Assembly (NCBI GenBank): GCA_030429735.1
Contig: JAUIET010000006.1
Span: 62,001 to 126,000 of the forward strand
Direction: 5' to 3'
Length of the DNA: 64,000 nucleotides
DNA from: Gammaproteobacteria bacterium
Lineage (GTDB): Bacteria; Pseudomonadota; Gammaproteobacteria; Pseudomonadales; JAUIET01
Shown here: positions 9,187 through 17,328 of the stretch, piece after piece
How the letters are laid out: each line of letters starts with the position of its first letter
Position numbering within the stretch: position 1 is the stretch's first letter
Program-made: the position numbers and the translations under genes
Notes under the pieces: model-generated
The model's database searches: none
What the model was told of the DNA's origin: nothing
Seen by the model: only the letters and a program-made list of their open reading frames with translations

Positions 9187-10095
9187 ATGAATATCCGCGA
9201 TATCTTCAGCCCAACAGAGATCCGGCAAATAACGGCACGAAGTGATGCGCGTGCTGCATTTTTGCTGGCGAAGACGTGGGCATTGATTGGCCTGATTTTT
9301 TGGCTTGTAACCAGCTGGACAAACCCGGTCAGCGTGCTTGCCGCATTGTTCCTGCTCGGCGGTCAACAATTAGGGCTGACGGTGATTATGCATGAGTGTG
9401 GGCATCAGACGTTTTTTGCATCAAGAAAATTGAACTCTTTCTTCGGTCAATACTTTGCCGCGAATCCAACATTTTCTGACCTGCACTACTACGCCAGTAC
9501 CCACGCTGTACATCATCGTAAAACAGGAACCGCAGAGGACCCTGATTTGTCGAACTACTCGGCGTATCCGATAGATAAGGAGAGTTTTAAGCGAAAAATT
9601 GTGCGTGATCTCACGGGTCAAACAGGTTTCAAGCTTTTGTCGTACGTATTCGGTTCAGCGGCCGGCATTGTTTCCAGCAATCCACAACGCCGCGCTGCGG
9701 CCAAGCCATTTGCACAGCAAGTAGTTGTCAATATCGTACTCGCTGTACTGCTTGGGCTGCTATTCGCGCCCTGGGCTTATGCTCTTTGGTTTGGCGCAAT
9801 ACTCACCACTTTTATGCTAATCGTTAGAATTCGACAAGTCGCTGAACACGCGGCGGTTCCTGACTCATTAAGCGACGATCCTCGTCAAAATACGCGCACA
9901 ACACTCGCCAGTTGGTGGGAACGCTTGCTGTTTGCACCCAATTATGTGAACTATCATCTGGAGCATCACTTTATGGCCAGCGTGCCCTGTTATCGCTTGG
10001 CCGACTTTCACACACTGCTGCGCAAACGCGGTATTCTGAACGATACGCCAGTGTTCAATGGCTATTACCAGGTTATCAAGCACGCCGTTCAGTAG
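9187..10095 (+). CDS. Membrane fatty acid desaturase
   Basis: A 302-residue integral-membrane di-iron desaturase. All three histidine boxes are present: HECGHQ, HAVHH and HLEHH. Hydrophobic segments lie between them. I chose ATG 9187 (MNIRDIFSPTEI) because the upstream extension is the reverse of the dehydrogenase leader. The family introduces double bonds in acyl lipids or hydroxylates carotenoids and other lipids. A dyad repeat follows the gene. Confidence 0.88.
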   Translation: MNIRDIFSPTEIRQITARSDARAAFLLAKTWALIGLIFWLVTSWTNPVSVLAALFLLGGQQLGLTVIMHECGHQTFFASRKLNSFFGQYFAANPTFSDLHYYASTHAVHHRKTGTAEDPDLSNYSAYPIDKESFKRKIVRDLTGQTGFKLLSYVFGSAAGIVSSNPQRRAAAKPFAQQVVVNIVLAVLLGLLFAPWAYALWFGAILTTFMLIVRIRQVAEHAAVPDSLSDDPRQNTRTTLASWWERLLFAPNYVNYHLEHHFMASVPCYRLADFHTLLRKRGILNDTPVFNGYYQVIKHAVQ

Positions 10096-10122
10096 CCGCT
10101 TCTAACAGCCAAACTGACCCCT

Positions 10123-10178
10123 AATGACTATCAGCCGGAACATTGCCCGATGACAGGCGTCTGCTTCAGATAGTCATT
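10123..10178. repeat. Perfect 10-bp inverted repeat upstream of the NRPS operon
   Basis: AATGACTATC (10123-10132) and its exact reverse complement GATAGTCATT (10169-10178) are separated by 36 bases. They lie between the desaturase stop and the first NRPS gene (10262). No T-run follows, so it does not look like an intrinsic terminator. It could be a pair of operator half-sites for a regulator of the NRPS operon, or chance. Confidence 0.45.
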
Positions 10179-10261
10179 GAACCTGGGTTGTCTGTATTTA
10201 CGTAGAATAGGGCAACTGGCGGCACGCTGTCGCTGATAACAACGATTACCGAGCCGCTTCA

Positions 10262-11398
10262 ATGCTGAATGCAGAAATGGACGCCGATCAAGTAGCTGGG
10301 TCGGTTAAAGAGTTTTGTGAGTCCGTCCTTAACCCAATGCTGAAGCAACACGCTGCTGCGCGTTTTCATGGTTTATGGAAGCGCTGCGGTGAATTTGGAC
10401 TGTTGGGCGTACACATAGAGCCTAACCTGGGCGGCGTTGGCCTGAGCGTTTCCAAGGCCGTACAAGCCATGCTGTCGCTTGGCGAACACTGCGATGACGC
10501 CGGCTTCGCATTTGCGATCAACGTATCGCTGTTCAGCCCTATCAGCACGCTGCGCAGCGCGACCAGCCAGCCGCAGCGTACCGACATCGTGTCGCCTTTG
10601 TGTCGTGGCGATCGAATTTGCGCCTATGCCTTAAGCGAAGAGCAATCGGGTTCAGACGCTTTCGCTTTGTCGACTACCGCTAAGGCCCTAGGCGACGGCT
10701 TTCTGCTGAACGGTTGCAAAACCTACATAAGCCTCGGTTCGGTGGCGCAAGAAGCCATCGTTTTTGCGAGCACCAACCCTGAACGCAAACAATGGGGCAT
10801 AAGCGCTTTTCACGTTGATCTGAGCTCGGACGGCGTTAGCAGAACCCAGATACCCAAAGCTGGATTGCAGTCCACACCCATGGCAGCAATAGAGTTCAAA
10901 GACTGCTTTGTTGGTAAAGACCGCATGCTCGGCAACGCCGGCAGCGGCGGCGCAATATTTGAAGAATCACAGCAATGGGAGCGTAGCTTTGTATGGGCAA
11001 CCCAGATCGGCGTTATGCAACGGCAGTTGAACGATGCCGTAGAACATGCCAACCGGCGACGTCAGTTCGACCAATCGATTGGACAGTTTCAATCAGTCTC
11101 TAATCGAATTGCTGACATGCGCATTCGATTGGAAACGTCAAAACAACTACTAAAACACACTGCGGAGTTACGCGACCAGGGTTGTTCAACGCGCCTGGAA
11201 AGCTCTATGTGTAAGTTGCATCTCAGTGAGAGTTTTTTGCAGAACAGTCTGGATAGTGCACGTATTCTGGCCGCCAGCGGCTATACCGGTGAAGCCAGTG
11301 CGATCTCAGAACTCAATGATGCTATGGCGGGTTTGTTTCTTGGCGGCACCAATGACATACAGCGCAACATCATCAGCCGGCTGACAGGTGTGGTATGA
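10262..11398 (+). CDS. Acyl-CoA dehydrogenase-like flavoprotein, probable prolyl-carrier-protein oxidase
   Basis: A 378-residue flavoprotein of the acyl-CoA dehydrogenase fold: CAYALSEEQSGSDAFAL (FAD/substrate block, about 120-136), the helix QWERSFVWATQIGVMQ (about 238-253) and the end FLGGTNDIQRNIISRL. The Glu of medium-chain enzymes (YEGT) is Gly here. Glu240 instead aligns with the catalytic Glu of isovaleryl-CoA dehydrogenase, the lineage that includes prolyl-S-PCP dehydrogenases (PltE, CloN3, AnaB). The next genes encode a free-standing adenylation enzyme and a carrier protein, which completes that cassette. It would oxidise the carrier-bound amino acid to a pyrroline or pyrrole. Its stop overlaps the next ATG (ATGA). 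Confidence 0.82.
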   Translation: MLNAEMDADQVAGSVKEFCESVLNPMLKQHAAARFHGLWKRCGEFGLLGVHIEPNLGGVGLSVSKAVQAMLSLGEHCDDAGFAFAINVSLFSPISTLRSATSQPQRTDIVSPLCRGDRICAYALSEEQSGSDAFALSTTAKALGDGFLLNGCKTYISLGSVAQEAIVFASTNPERKQWGISAFHVDLSSDGVSRTQIPKAGLQSTPMAAIEFKDCFVGKDRMLGNAGSGGAIFEESQQWERSFVWATQIGVMQRQLNDAVEHANRRRQFDQSIGQFQSVSNRIADMRIRLETSKQLLKHTAELRDQGCSTRLESSMCKLHLSESFLQNSLDSARILAASGYTGEASAISELNDAMAGLFLGGTNDIQRNIISRLTGVV

Positions 11399-12954
11399 CT
11401 AACGTAGCTACACTCGTTCACTTGCTTGAACAACGCACGGCAAGCACACCTGATGCTGATGCGTATCAGTTTGGCGAAGAAATAGTGAGCTATGCACTAT
11501 TGCGTCAGCAAGTTGTCAAACTGGCCGCTGCACTGGCGGCTCGCGGTGTGCAGCGAGGCGACCGGGTTGGGATTCTATTGAATCGCAACCTGGATATGGT
11601 TCGATCAGTCTACGCGGTTTTGTATGCTGGAGCCGCCTACGTGCCAATAGACACCACTTTACCACCCTTACGTGCTCAGCAAATCACGCAACAATGTGAA
11701 CTTGCCCTGGTGATTAGCAATTCGCGCTGTAAAAAAACACTTGCAGACACTGTCACGCCACTATTGCTCATCGACGATGCCAGCGTCTGGCACCACAATC
11801 AGAGCAAATCGGTTGCTCATTCAAGCGACTACCTAACACAGAGCACGCCTTCCGACCTTGCCTACATTATCTTTACGTCCGGCTCTACCGGCACGCCCAA
11901 AGGTATTGCACACAGTCACAGTAGCGCCGTGTCATTTGCAACAATGATGGCAGCGCATTACGAATTGAGCCCGATAGATACTCTGTTAGCCACGTCCGCA
12001 TTGCATTTTGACATGTCAACGTTTGATTTGTTTGCGGCTGACTACGCCGGCGCACATACAGTGATTGCAAGCGAAGCGCATCAAAAAATGCCAGCGTCAC
12101 TGACAAGCCTTGCAGAAAAATGCCAAGCCACAGTTTGGTACTCTGCCCCTTTCGCAATGTCCCAGGCGCTGGAATACGGCGCTCTTGAGCAAAGGCAGTT
12201 GGACCACCTGCGCTGGATGATCTACGCCGGGGAAGCCTTTCCTGTGCAACAGCTGAATCGACTGATGGCCGCGTTACCGCAGTGCCGTTTCAGCAATGCG
12301 TACGGGCCGGCCGAAACCAATGTCAGCCATATTTATGATTTCCCCTGGCCAAATAAGCGGATAGAAGACACTAGTATTCCCATTGGCAAACCATGCGCAC
12401 AGGTTGATGTTGAGGTAAATAGTAGCGACTGCAAGGATGAAAACCAAGACGTCAAGGAGGGTTTCCATAAGGGCGAGCTTTGTATTGCAGCAAACACCCT
12501 TATGGATGGCTATTGGCAGCAGGATGAATTAACTCATGCAAAGATTTACACCGGCGCAAATGGTCGCCGTTACTATCGCAGCGGCGATATCGTGTCGGTA
12601 GGTGATGATGGTGTGTTTTATTTGCTTGGTAGACGGGATCGGCAAATAAAACTTCGCGGCTTTCGAATAGAACTGGAAGATGTGGAAACCATTCTTTGCA
12701 CTATGACCGATGTTGAACAAGCAAGTGTATCGGTTCGGCGGAATGACTCCGGCCAGGACGAGCTTGTAGCCGACATACTGTTGCGACCCCACGCGGTGAC
12801 AACAGTGCAGCAACTGAAACAAGCTGCGAAACAAAGCCTGCCTGTGTATGCCGTGCCCAAGGAAATGAAGGTGCGCCCCCACTTCCCTACCACCAGTTCC
12901 GGAAAAATTGATCGGCAGGCGCTGAGTCGGCAGTGGCAGGAGCAAACCGCATGA
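11395..12954 (+). CDS. Free-standing amino acid adenylation enzyme (probable prolyl-AMP ligase)
   Basis: The 519-residue protein is a complete adenylation domain without C or PCP domains: A3 (FTSGSTGTPKG, about 162), A5 (NAYGPAETN), A7 (YRSGD), A8 (IKLRGFRIELEDVE) and A10 (TTSSGKIDRQAL). Aligned by eye to the GrsA pocket it gives D-M-F-Y-I-A-A-V-S-K. As I remember the code of pyrrole-forming proline ligases such as PltF (DLLYLALVCK), the matches are Asp, Tyr, Ala, Val and Lys with conservative changes elsewhere. With the flanking flavoprotein and carrier this suggests activation of L-proline and loading onto the 84-residue carrier. Confidence 0.85.
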   Translation: MTNVATLVHLLEQRTASTPDADAYQFGEEIVSYALLRQQVVKLAAALAARGVQRGDRVGILLNRNLDMVRSVYAVLYAGAAYVPIDTTLPPLRAQQITQQCELALVISNSRCKKTLADTVTPLLLIDDASVWHHNQSKSVAHSSDYLTQSTPSDLAYIIFTSGSTGTPKGIAHSHSSAVSFATMMAAHYELSPIDTLLATSALHFDMSTFDLFAADYAGAHTVIASEAHQKMPASLTSLAEKCQATVWYSAPFAMSQALEYGALEQRQLDHLRWMIYAGEAFPVQQLNRLMAALPQCRFSNAYGPAETNVSHIYDFPWPNKRIEDTSIPIGKPCAQVDVEVNSSDCKDENQDVKEGFHKGELCIAANTLMDGYWQQDELTHAKIYTGANGRRYYRSGDIVSVGDDGVFYLLGRRDRQIKLRGFRIELEDVETILCTMTDVEQASVSVRRNDSGQDELVADILLRPHAVTTVQQLKQAAKQSLPVYAVPKEMKVRPHFPTTSSGKIDRQALSRQWQEQTA

Positions 12955-13205
12955 ACACCAGTGATCGCATTATTGGACTGGTCCGTGATGTTGTGCTGAG
13001 CGCTCTTGACCCCGATATGAACGATGTGAGTGATGAGGAAGAGCTGTTACTGAGCGGATTACTGGATTCAATGGCCGTTATTTCAATTACCAGCGAACTG
13101 GAAAGGCGCTTTCAGATTGAGATTCAGGCAATGGATATCACCATTGAAAACTTCGAATCCATCTCGGCGATAGCCCACTACCTGTATGGTCAAATTAATG
13201 ACTGA
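12951..13205 (+). CDS. Peptidyl/acyl carrier protein (PltL-like)
   Basis: An 84-residue four-helix carrier protein. The phosphopantetheine site is LLLSGLLDSMAVISI, with the modified Ser at residue 40. ATG 12951 overlaps the stop of the adenylation gene (ATGA). Size and position match the stand-alone carriers that hold proline during its oxidation (PltL type). The holo form needs a phosphopantetheinyl transferase, which is not encoded in this window. Confidence 0.88.
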   Translation: MNTSDRIIGLVRDVVLSALDPDMNDVSDEEELLLSGLLDSMAVISITSELERRFQIEIQAMDITIENFESISAIAHYLYGQIND

Positions 13206-16200
13206 ACAGGGTCTTACATTCAGCGGTATCCAGCGACTCATGCTGGTTGGCCAGGCGCTGGACCCGGATTGTCCTTTATACAATATGGCGTTTCGATTCG
13301 ATCTGCACGGAAAACTGGATTGTGAACGCTTCGCCGCAGCCGTGTCAGACGTGGTCGCGCGCAATGATTGTCTGCGTTTGCGAGCCGATCTGAATTCGCT
13401 CGATGCAACAATCGACGATCAAGCCTTTCAGTTGCCGATAATCGATGCCAGTCAATGGTGCGAACAACAGCTGGCGCAAACATTGAAAACGAATGTCTGC
13501 ACTCCGCTCGATTTGAGCAAGCATTGTTTTAGCAGCAGTTTGTACCGGCTGCGCAGCGATCAGCACGTGTGGTTTGTCATGAAGCATCACGTCGCAACCG
13601 ATGGAGCAGCATTCGCAGAGCTGCAACAGCAGGTTGTGGCCGCCTATCAGGGCATGCCTTACACAAGCGCCAACTTCCTGGCGTGGCATCGAGACGAACA
13701 GCATGCGATGACTCAGGCGCGGCATCAGCAGAATACTGATTATTGGGCTGATAAATGCGATTCTGTTATTGATTACCGCAATGACGTAGCGGGCGTGACA
13801 GAGTTAAAAACCACAACCCTTCGCACCACACTACCGCTTGACGGTGGCCTGATGCAGGCGCTCGATGCGGCTTGTCTGCACACCAGTGTTCGAAGTATCA
13901 GCCGTAATTTAAGTCGTTTTTCGCTGTTTGCCGCTGCATTACTCACCTTGCGCTATCGACTGTTTGACGAACACGCGACGACGCTGGGCGTGCCTTTTGC
14001 CAAGCGTGCACCTGCCGGCCTGATTGCTCCGTCGCTGGAAATTGGTTTCTTGAAAATCGAAATGCGCCCCGACCTCACCTTTGCCCAACTTGCGAAGCAG
14101 GTGTTGCTGGAAACTGTGCAAGGTATGAAGCATATTTCTCCGGGTGTCAGCACGGCAAAAACAAACGCCAGCTTTAGCTGGCTGTTAAACATGGTGGGTT
14201 CTCAGTTTGCAGCGTTTGAGAGCATGGAATGCCGATCAGAATGGTTACATCCTGATGCCGGTGATGCGGCCCATGACCTAAGGCTGCAGATCCACGATTT
14301 TGATCGCAGCGGTCGACTAACGCTGCACTTTGATCTTAACTGCGACGCGTTTGACGCTTCCATGCGGGAACGAATCCCGCAATGGTTTGTATCCATTGTT
14401 TCACAATCCGTAACCAATGTGGATGTGAGTATAGGTGACCTGACACTGCTCTCTGAGCCCGAGCGCAAGCTATTGAGCGCGTTTAACAATACCCGAAACG
14501 CCTTGCCCAGCATTGGCTTGGCAGAGAGGTTTCAACAACTCACTACCACCCACCCTGAACAGCTTGCAGTCAGCTGTGACGGTGTGCAGTTAAATTACCA
14601 ACAGCTGAAGCATCGCGTTGATGCTCTCGCCAGTACTCTTCCAGGCGAGCATCCGCTGCCCATACTTTTGCCACGAAGTATTGATTTCCTGGTCGCGGTT
14701 CTGGCCGCCGTTTCGCGACACGTCCCATTCGTGCCGTTGGATATTGATCACCCTGACAATCGCGTGGCAAAAATTCTCGATACTTTGGGTAGCCCCGTCA
14801 TATTGACCGATCGCAATAACAGCCCACGAGTAAAAGACCGGCCTCAACGCCTACTGATTGAAGAGCTGGGCGGCCAGCCCCTCAGCCAGCCTATCGACAA
14901 TGAGTTTGGCGCAATAAATGCTGAGGATACGGCGTACATCATCTTCACATCGGGCACCACCGGGCAGCCGAAAGGCGTTGAGGTTGCCCACGCATCACTG
15001 AACAACTACTTGCACTGGGCGGCGGATTACTACGGCAAGCATCAGCCGGTTCATATGCCACTGTTTTCGTCACTGGCGTTTGACCTGACGCTGACGTCAC
15101 TGCTTCTGCCCATCATTACTGGCGGCTCGGTTCAAATTTACAAGCAGACCGATCAATCTTCACAGCTTGCCGTGCTTGATGTATTTGCAAACGGCGGTGT
15201 GGACCTGATTAAGTTGACACCTTCGCATTTGCGTTTGGTACTGCAGGACCCGCCAAGCGATATGAGCCGTTTGAGCGCGCTTAATGGCTTGATACTGGGC
15301 GGTGAAGATTTCCCACAACACCTCGCTCTGAGTGCCTTGGACCAGTTTGGCGAGGATCTGGCCCTGTACAACGAATACGGCCCAACCGAGGCCACTATTG
15401 GTTGCATGATCCATCAATTTGACCCCACTCGGGACCTGCATCGCTCCGTGCCAATCGGTGTGCCGATAGCAAATTCAAAAATACATTTACTTGATGCCTG
15501 TGGCCAGGAAGTACCAGTAGGCGTTCCAGCGCGCCTGCATATCAGCGGTGAGGTGTTGGCGAAAGGGTACTGGAATGGGCAGCTGATTCGTGGCGGCCTC
15601 TATGACACGGGCGATCAGGCTCTACGACAGGCCGATGGCAGCCTGGTTTATCTCGGCCGGCTTGATAGCCAGAGAAAGTTTCGTGGCGCACGAATTGAAC
15701 TCTCGGAGATAGAAGCGGTTGGCAAAAGCTCCGGGATGGTAAACGATATTGTTGTCAGGATACGACATGAAGAAGCACCCTCGCAGCGACTACTGTGTGC
15801 ACGCTGCGGGATTTCCAACGATGTACCCAGGGTGCGTATTCATGCGGATGGCGTGTGCAACGTATGTAAAGACTTCGAGAAAAAACGCGCTGAGCTTGAT
15901 CCCTATTTCAAATCACTGAACACGCTGCGCGATGATTTGCGAAGCCGCACTGTGCCGCAGCAAGCGGTGAGCTGCCTCGCAATGGTCAGCGGCGGCAAAG
16001 ATTCCAGCTATATGTTATGCAAGTTGGTAGAAATGGGTTTTCATCCGGTTGTGTTCACTCTGGACAATGGGTATTTGTCGGAGCATGCATTAGCCAATAT
16101 CGAGCGAATGTGTACGCGTCTTGATCTGCACTGGGAGCGCCAGTGCCCAGCCGAAATGAATGCCATTTTTGCCGACAGTTTGCAACTTTATTCCAATGTG

Positions 16201-17328
16201 TGTAACGGGTGTTTCAAAACCATTTATACGCTGGCTATCAACTACGCGGTAGCACACAACATACCAAGCATTGTTACCGGACTCTCACGCGGCCAACTGT
16301 TTGAGACGCGCTTGCTGGATATGGTAGACGCCGATGTGCTGGACGAAGTACAAATTGACCAACGCGTTGCCGCGGCCCGTCAGGCTTACCATTTAATTGA
16401 TGACAAAGTATCAGAGTGTCTTGACGTCAGCCTTGTCCGTGACCCAGATACCTTTAAGCGTGTTCAGTTCTTCGACTTCTACCGGTACACAGATGTTGCT
16501 CTCACTGATATGTATCGGTTCTTGGGTGACTTCGGCGATTGGCAACGTCCGCCGGACACAGGGCGTTCAACGAACTGCCTGATCAATGACGTTGGTATTT
16601 ACGTACACAAAACAGAACGTCATTTTCACAACTACGCCATTCCCTATGCATGGGACGTGCGCATGGGTCACAAGACGCGCGAACAAGCGGTTGATGAACT
16701 CGATGATGATATTGATGTAGTTCGCGTTATGGACATGTTAGAGGAGATACATTACACACCGCGCGACAGCGTCAAACAGCAAACGGAAAGCCTTGTTGCT
16801 TACTATGTATCGGATACGGATATTGAGACGAGCGAGTCGGCATTACGTGAAGCAATGGCATCGCAGCTACCCGACTATGCCATGCCTACCCATTTTGTAA
16901 AACTGCCACAACTGCCGCTTGCAGCGTCCGGTAAATTGAATGAACTAGCGCTTCCTGAGCCATCCAAATTGAACCACTCCGAGCATAGAACACTGTCTGG
17001 CTCACAACTACCGCCAAGCACTGATACAGAAAAAGCGTTGGCTGACGTTTGGCGGCACCACTTTAATATTGAATTCATTGGTTTGGATGACGACTTTTTT
17101 GTGCTGGGAGGCGACTCTATTCTGGCAGTGCAAATCAGTGCGAGCTGCAAAGACAGTCAACTGAGTATTGCCCCAACCGATCTGTTTTCTAGCCCAACGA
17201 TCAGACAGCTTGCCGAGCTTTTGATCAACAGCAGTCCGCCCGATGCATTATCAACAGTGCCTGGTGATGGGCTTCCCAACCCCGGATTGGCTGCGGATGA
17301 ACTGGCTGATCTGCTGGGGCGACTATGA
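13198..17328 (+). CDS. NRPS module C-A(PP-loop insertion)-PCP, predicted Asn
   Basis: A 1376-residue synthetase. Domains: condensation (about 1-430; active-site HHVATDG at about 129); adenylation core (about 450-840; TSGTTGQPKG at about 583, NEYGPTEAT, YDTGD, A8 FRGARIELSEIEAV at about 827); an inserted PP-loop ATPase domain (about 860-1190, separate entry); the A-domain tail with A10 Lys (AASGKLNELAL, about 1240); and a PCP (LGGDSILAVQI, Ser near 1306). The pocket aligned to GrsA reads D-L-T-K-I-G-E-I-G-K, very close to the Asn code DLTKLGEVGK. ATG 13198 overlaps the carrier gene by eight bases. The C domain would accept the oxidised prolyl group from the carrier. Confidence 0.93.
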   Translation: MTEQGLTFSGIQRLMLVGQALDPDCPLYNMAFRFDLHGKLDCERFAAAVSDVVARNDCLRLRADLNSLDATIDDQAFQLPIIDASQWCEQQLAQTLKTNVCTPLDLSKHCFSSSLYRLRSDQHVWFVMKHHVATDGAAFAELQQQVVAAYQGMPYTSANFLAWHRDEQHAMTQARHQQNTDYWADKCDSVIDYRNDVAGVTELKTTTLRTTLPLDGGLMQALDAACLHTSVRSISRNLSRFSLFAAALLTLRYRLFDEHATTLGVPFAKRAPAGLIAPSLEIGFLKIEMRPDLTFAQLAKQVLLETVQGMKHISPGVSTAKTNASFSWLLNMVGSQFAAFESMECRSEWLHPDAGDAAHDLRLQIHDFDRSGRLTLHFDLNCDAFDASMRERIPQWFVSIVSQSVTNVDVSIGDLTLLSEPERKLLSAFNNTRNALPSIGLAERFQQLTTTHPEQLAVSCDGVQLNYQQLKHRVDALASTLPGEHPLPILLPRSIDFLVAVLAAVSRHVPFVPLDIDHPDNRVAKILDTLGSPVILTDRNNSPRVKDRPQRLLIEELGGQPLSQPIDNEFGAINAEDTAYIIFTSGTTGQPKGVEVAHASLNNYLHWAADYYGKHQPVHMPLFSSLAFDLTLTSLLLPIITGGSVQIYKQTDQSSQLAVLDVFANGGVDLIKLTPSHLRLVLQDPPSDMSRLSALNGLILGGEDFPQHLALSALDQFGEDLALYNEYGPTEATIGCMIHQFDPTRDLHRSVPIGVPIANSKIHLLDACGQEVPVGVPARLHISGEVLAKGYWNGQLIRGGLYDTGDQALRQADGSLVYLGRLDSQRKFRGARIELSEIEAVGKSSGMVNDIVVRIRHEEAPSQRLLCARCGISNDVPRVRIHADGVCNVCKDFEKKRAELDPYFKSLNTLRDDLRSRTVPQQAVSCLAMVSGGKDSSYMLCKLVEMGFHPVVFTLDNGYLSEHALANIERMCTRLDLHWERQCPAEMNAIFADSLQLYSNVCNGCFKTIYTLAINYAVAHNIPSIVTGLSRGQLFETRLLDMVDADVLDEVQIDQRVAAARQAYHLIDDKVSECLDVSLVRDPDTFKRVQFFDFYRYTDVALTDMYRFLGDFGDWQRPPDTGRSTNCLINDVGIYVHKTERHFHNYAIPYAWDVRMGHKTREQAVDELDDDIDVVRVMDMLEEIHYTPRDSVKQQTESLVAYYVSDTDIETSESALREAMASQLPDYAMPTHFVKLPQLPLAASGKLNELALPEPSKLNHSEHRTLSGSQLPPSTDTEKALADVWRHHFNIEFIGLDDDFFVLGGDSILAVQISASCKDSQLSIAPTDLFSSPTIRQLAELLINSSPPDALSTVPGDGLPNPGLAADELADLLGRL
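15780..16780 (+). other. PP-loop ATPase / sugar-amidotransferase-like domain inserted in the A domain
   Basis: Between adenylation motifs A8 and A10 about 330 residues do not belong to the fold. They start with a CxxC...CxxC ribbon (LLCARCG ... GVCNVCK), then the PP-loop MVSGGKDSSYMLCKLVEMG (about 930), TLDNGYLSEHALANIERM, NVCNGCFKTIYTLAINYA and GRSTNCLINDVGIYVHK. This order resembles the WbpG/PseA N-acetyl sugar amidotransferases and related alpha-hydrolase ATPases. Family members adenylate a carbonyl or phosphate oxygen and replace it with nitrogen or sulfur. The frame is intact and A-domain sequence (ESLVAYYVSD) resumes after it. Boundaries are approximate. Confidence 0.85.
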
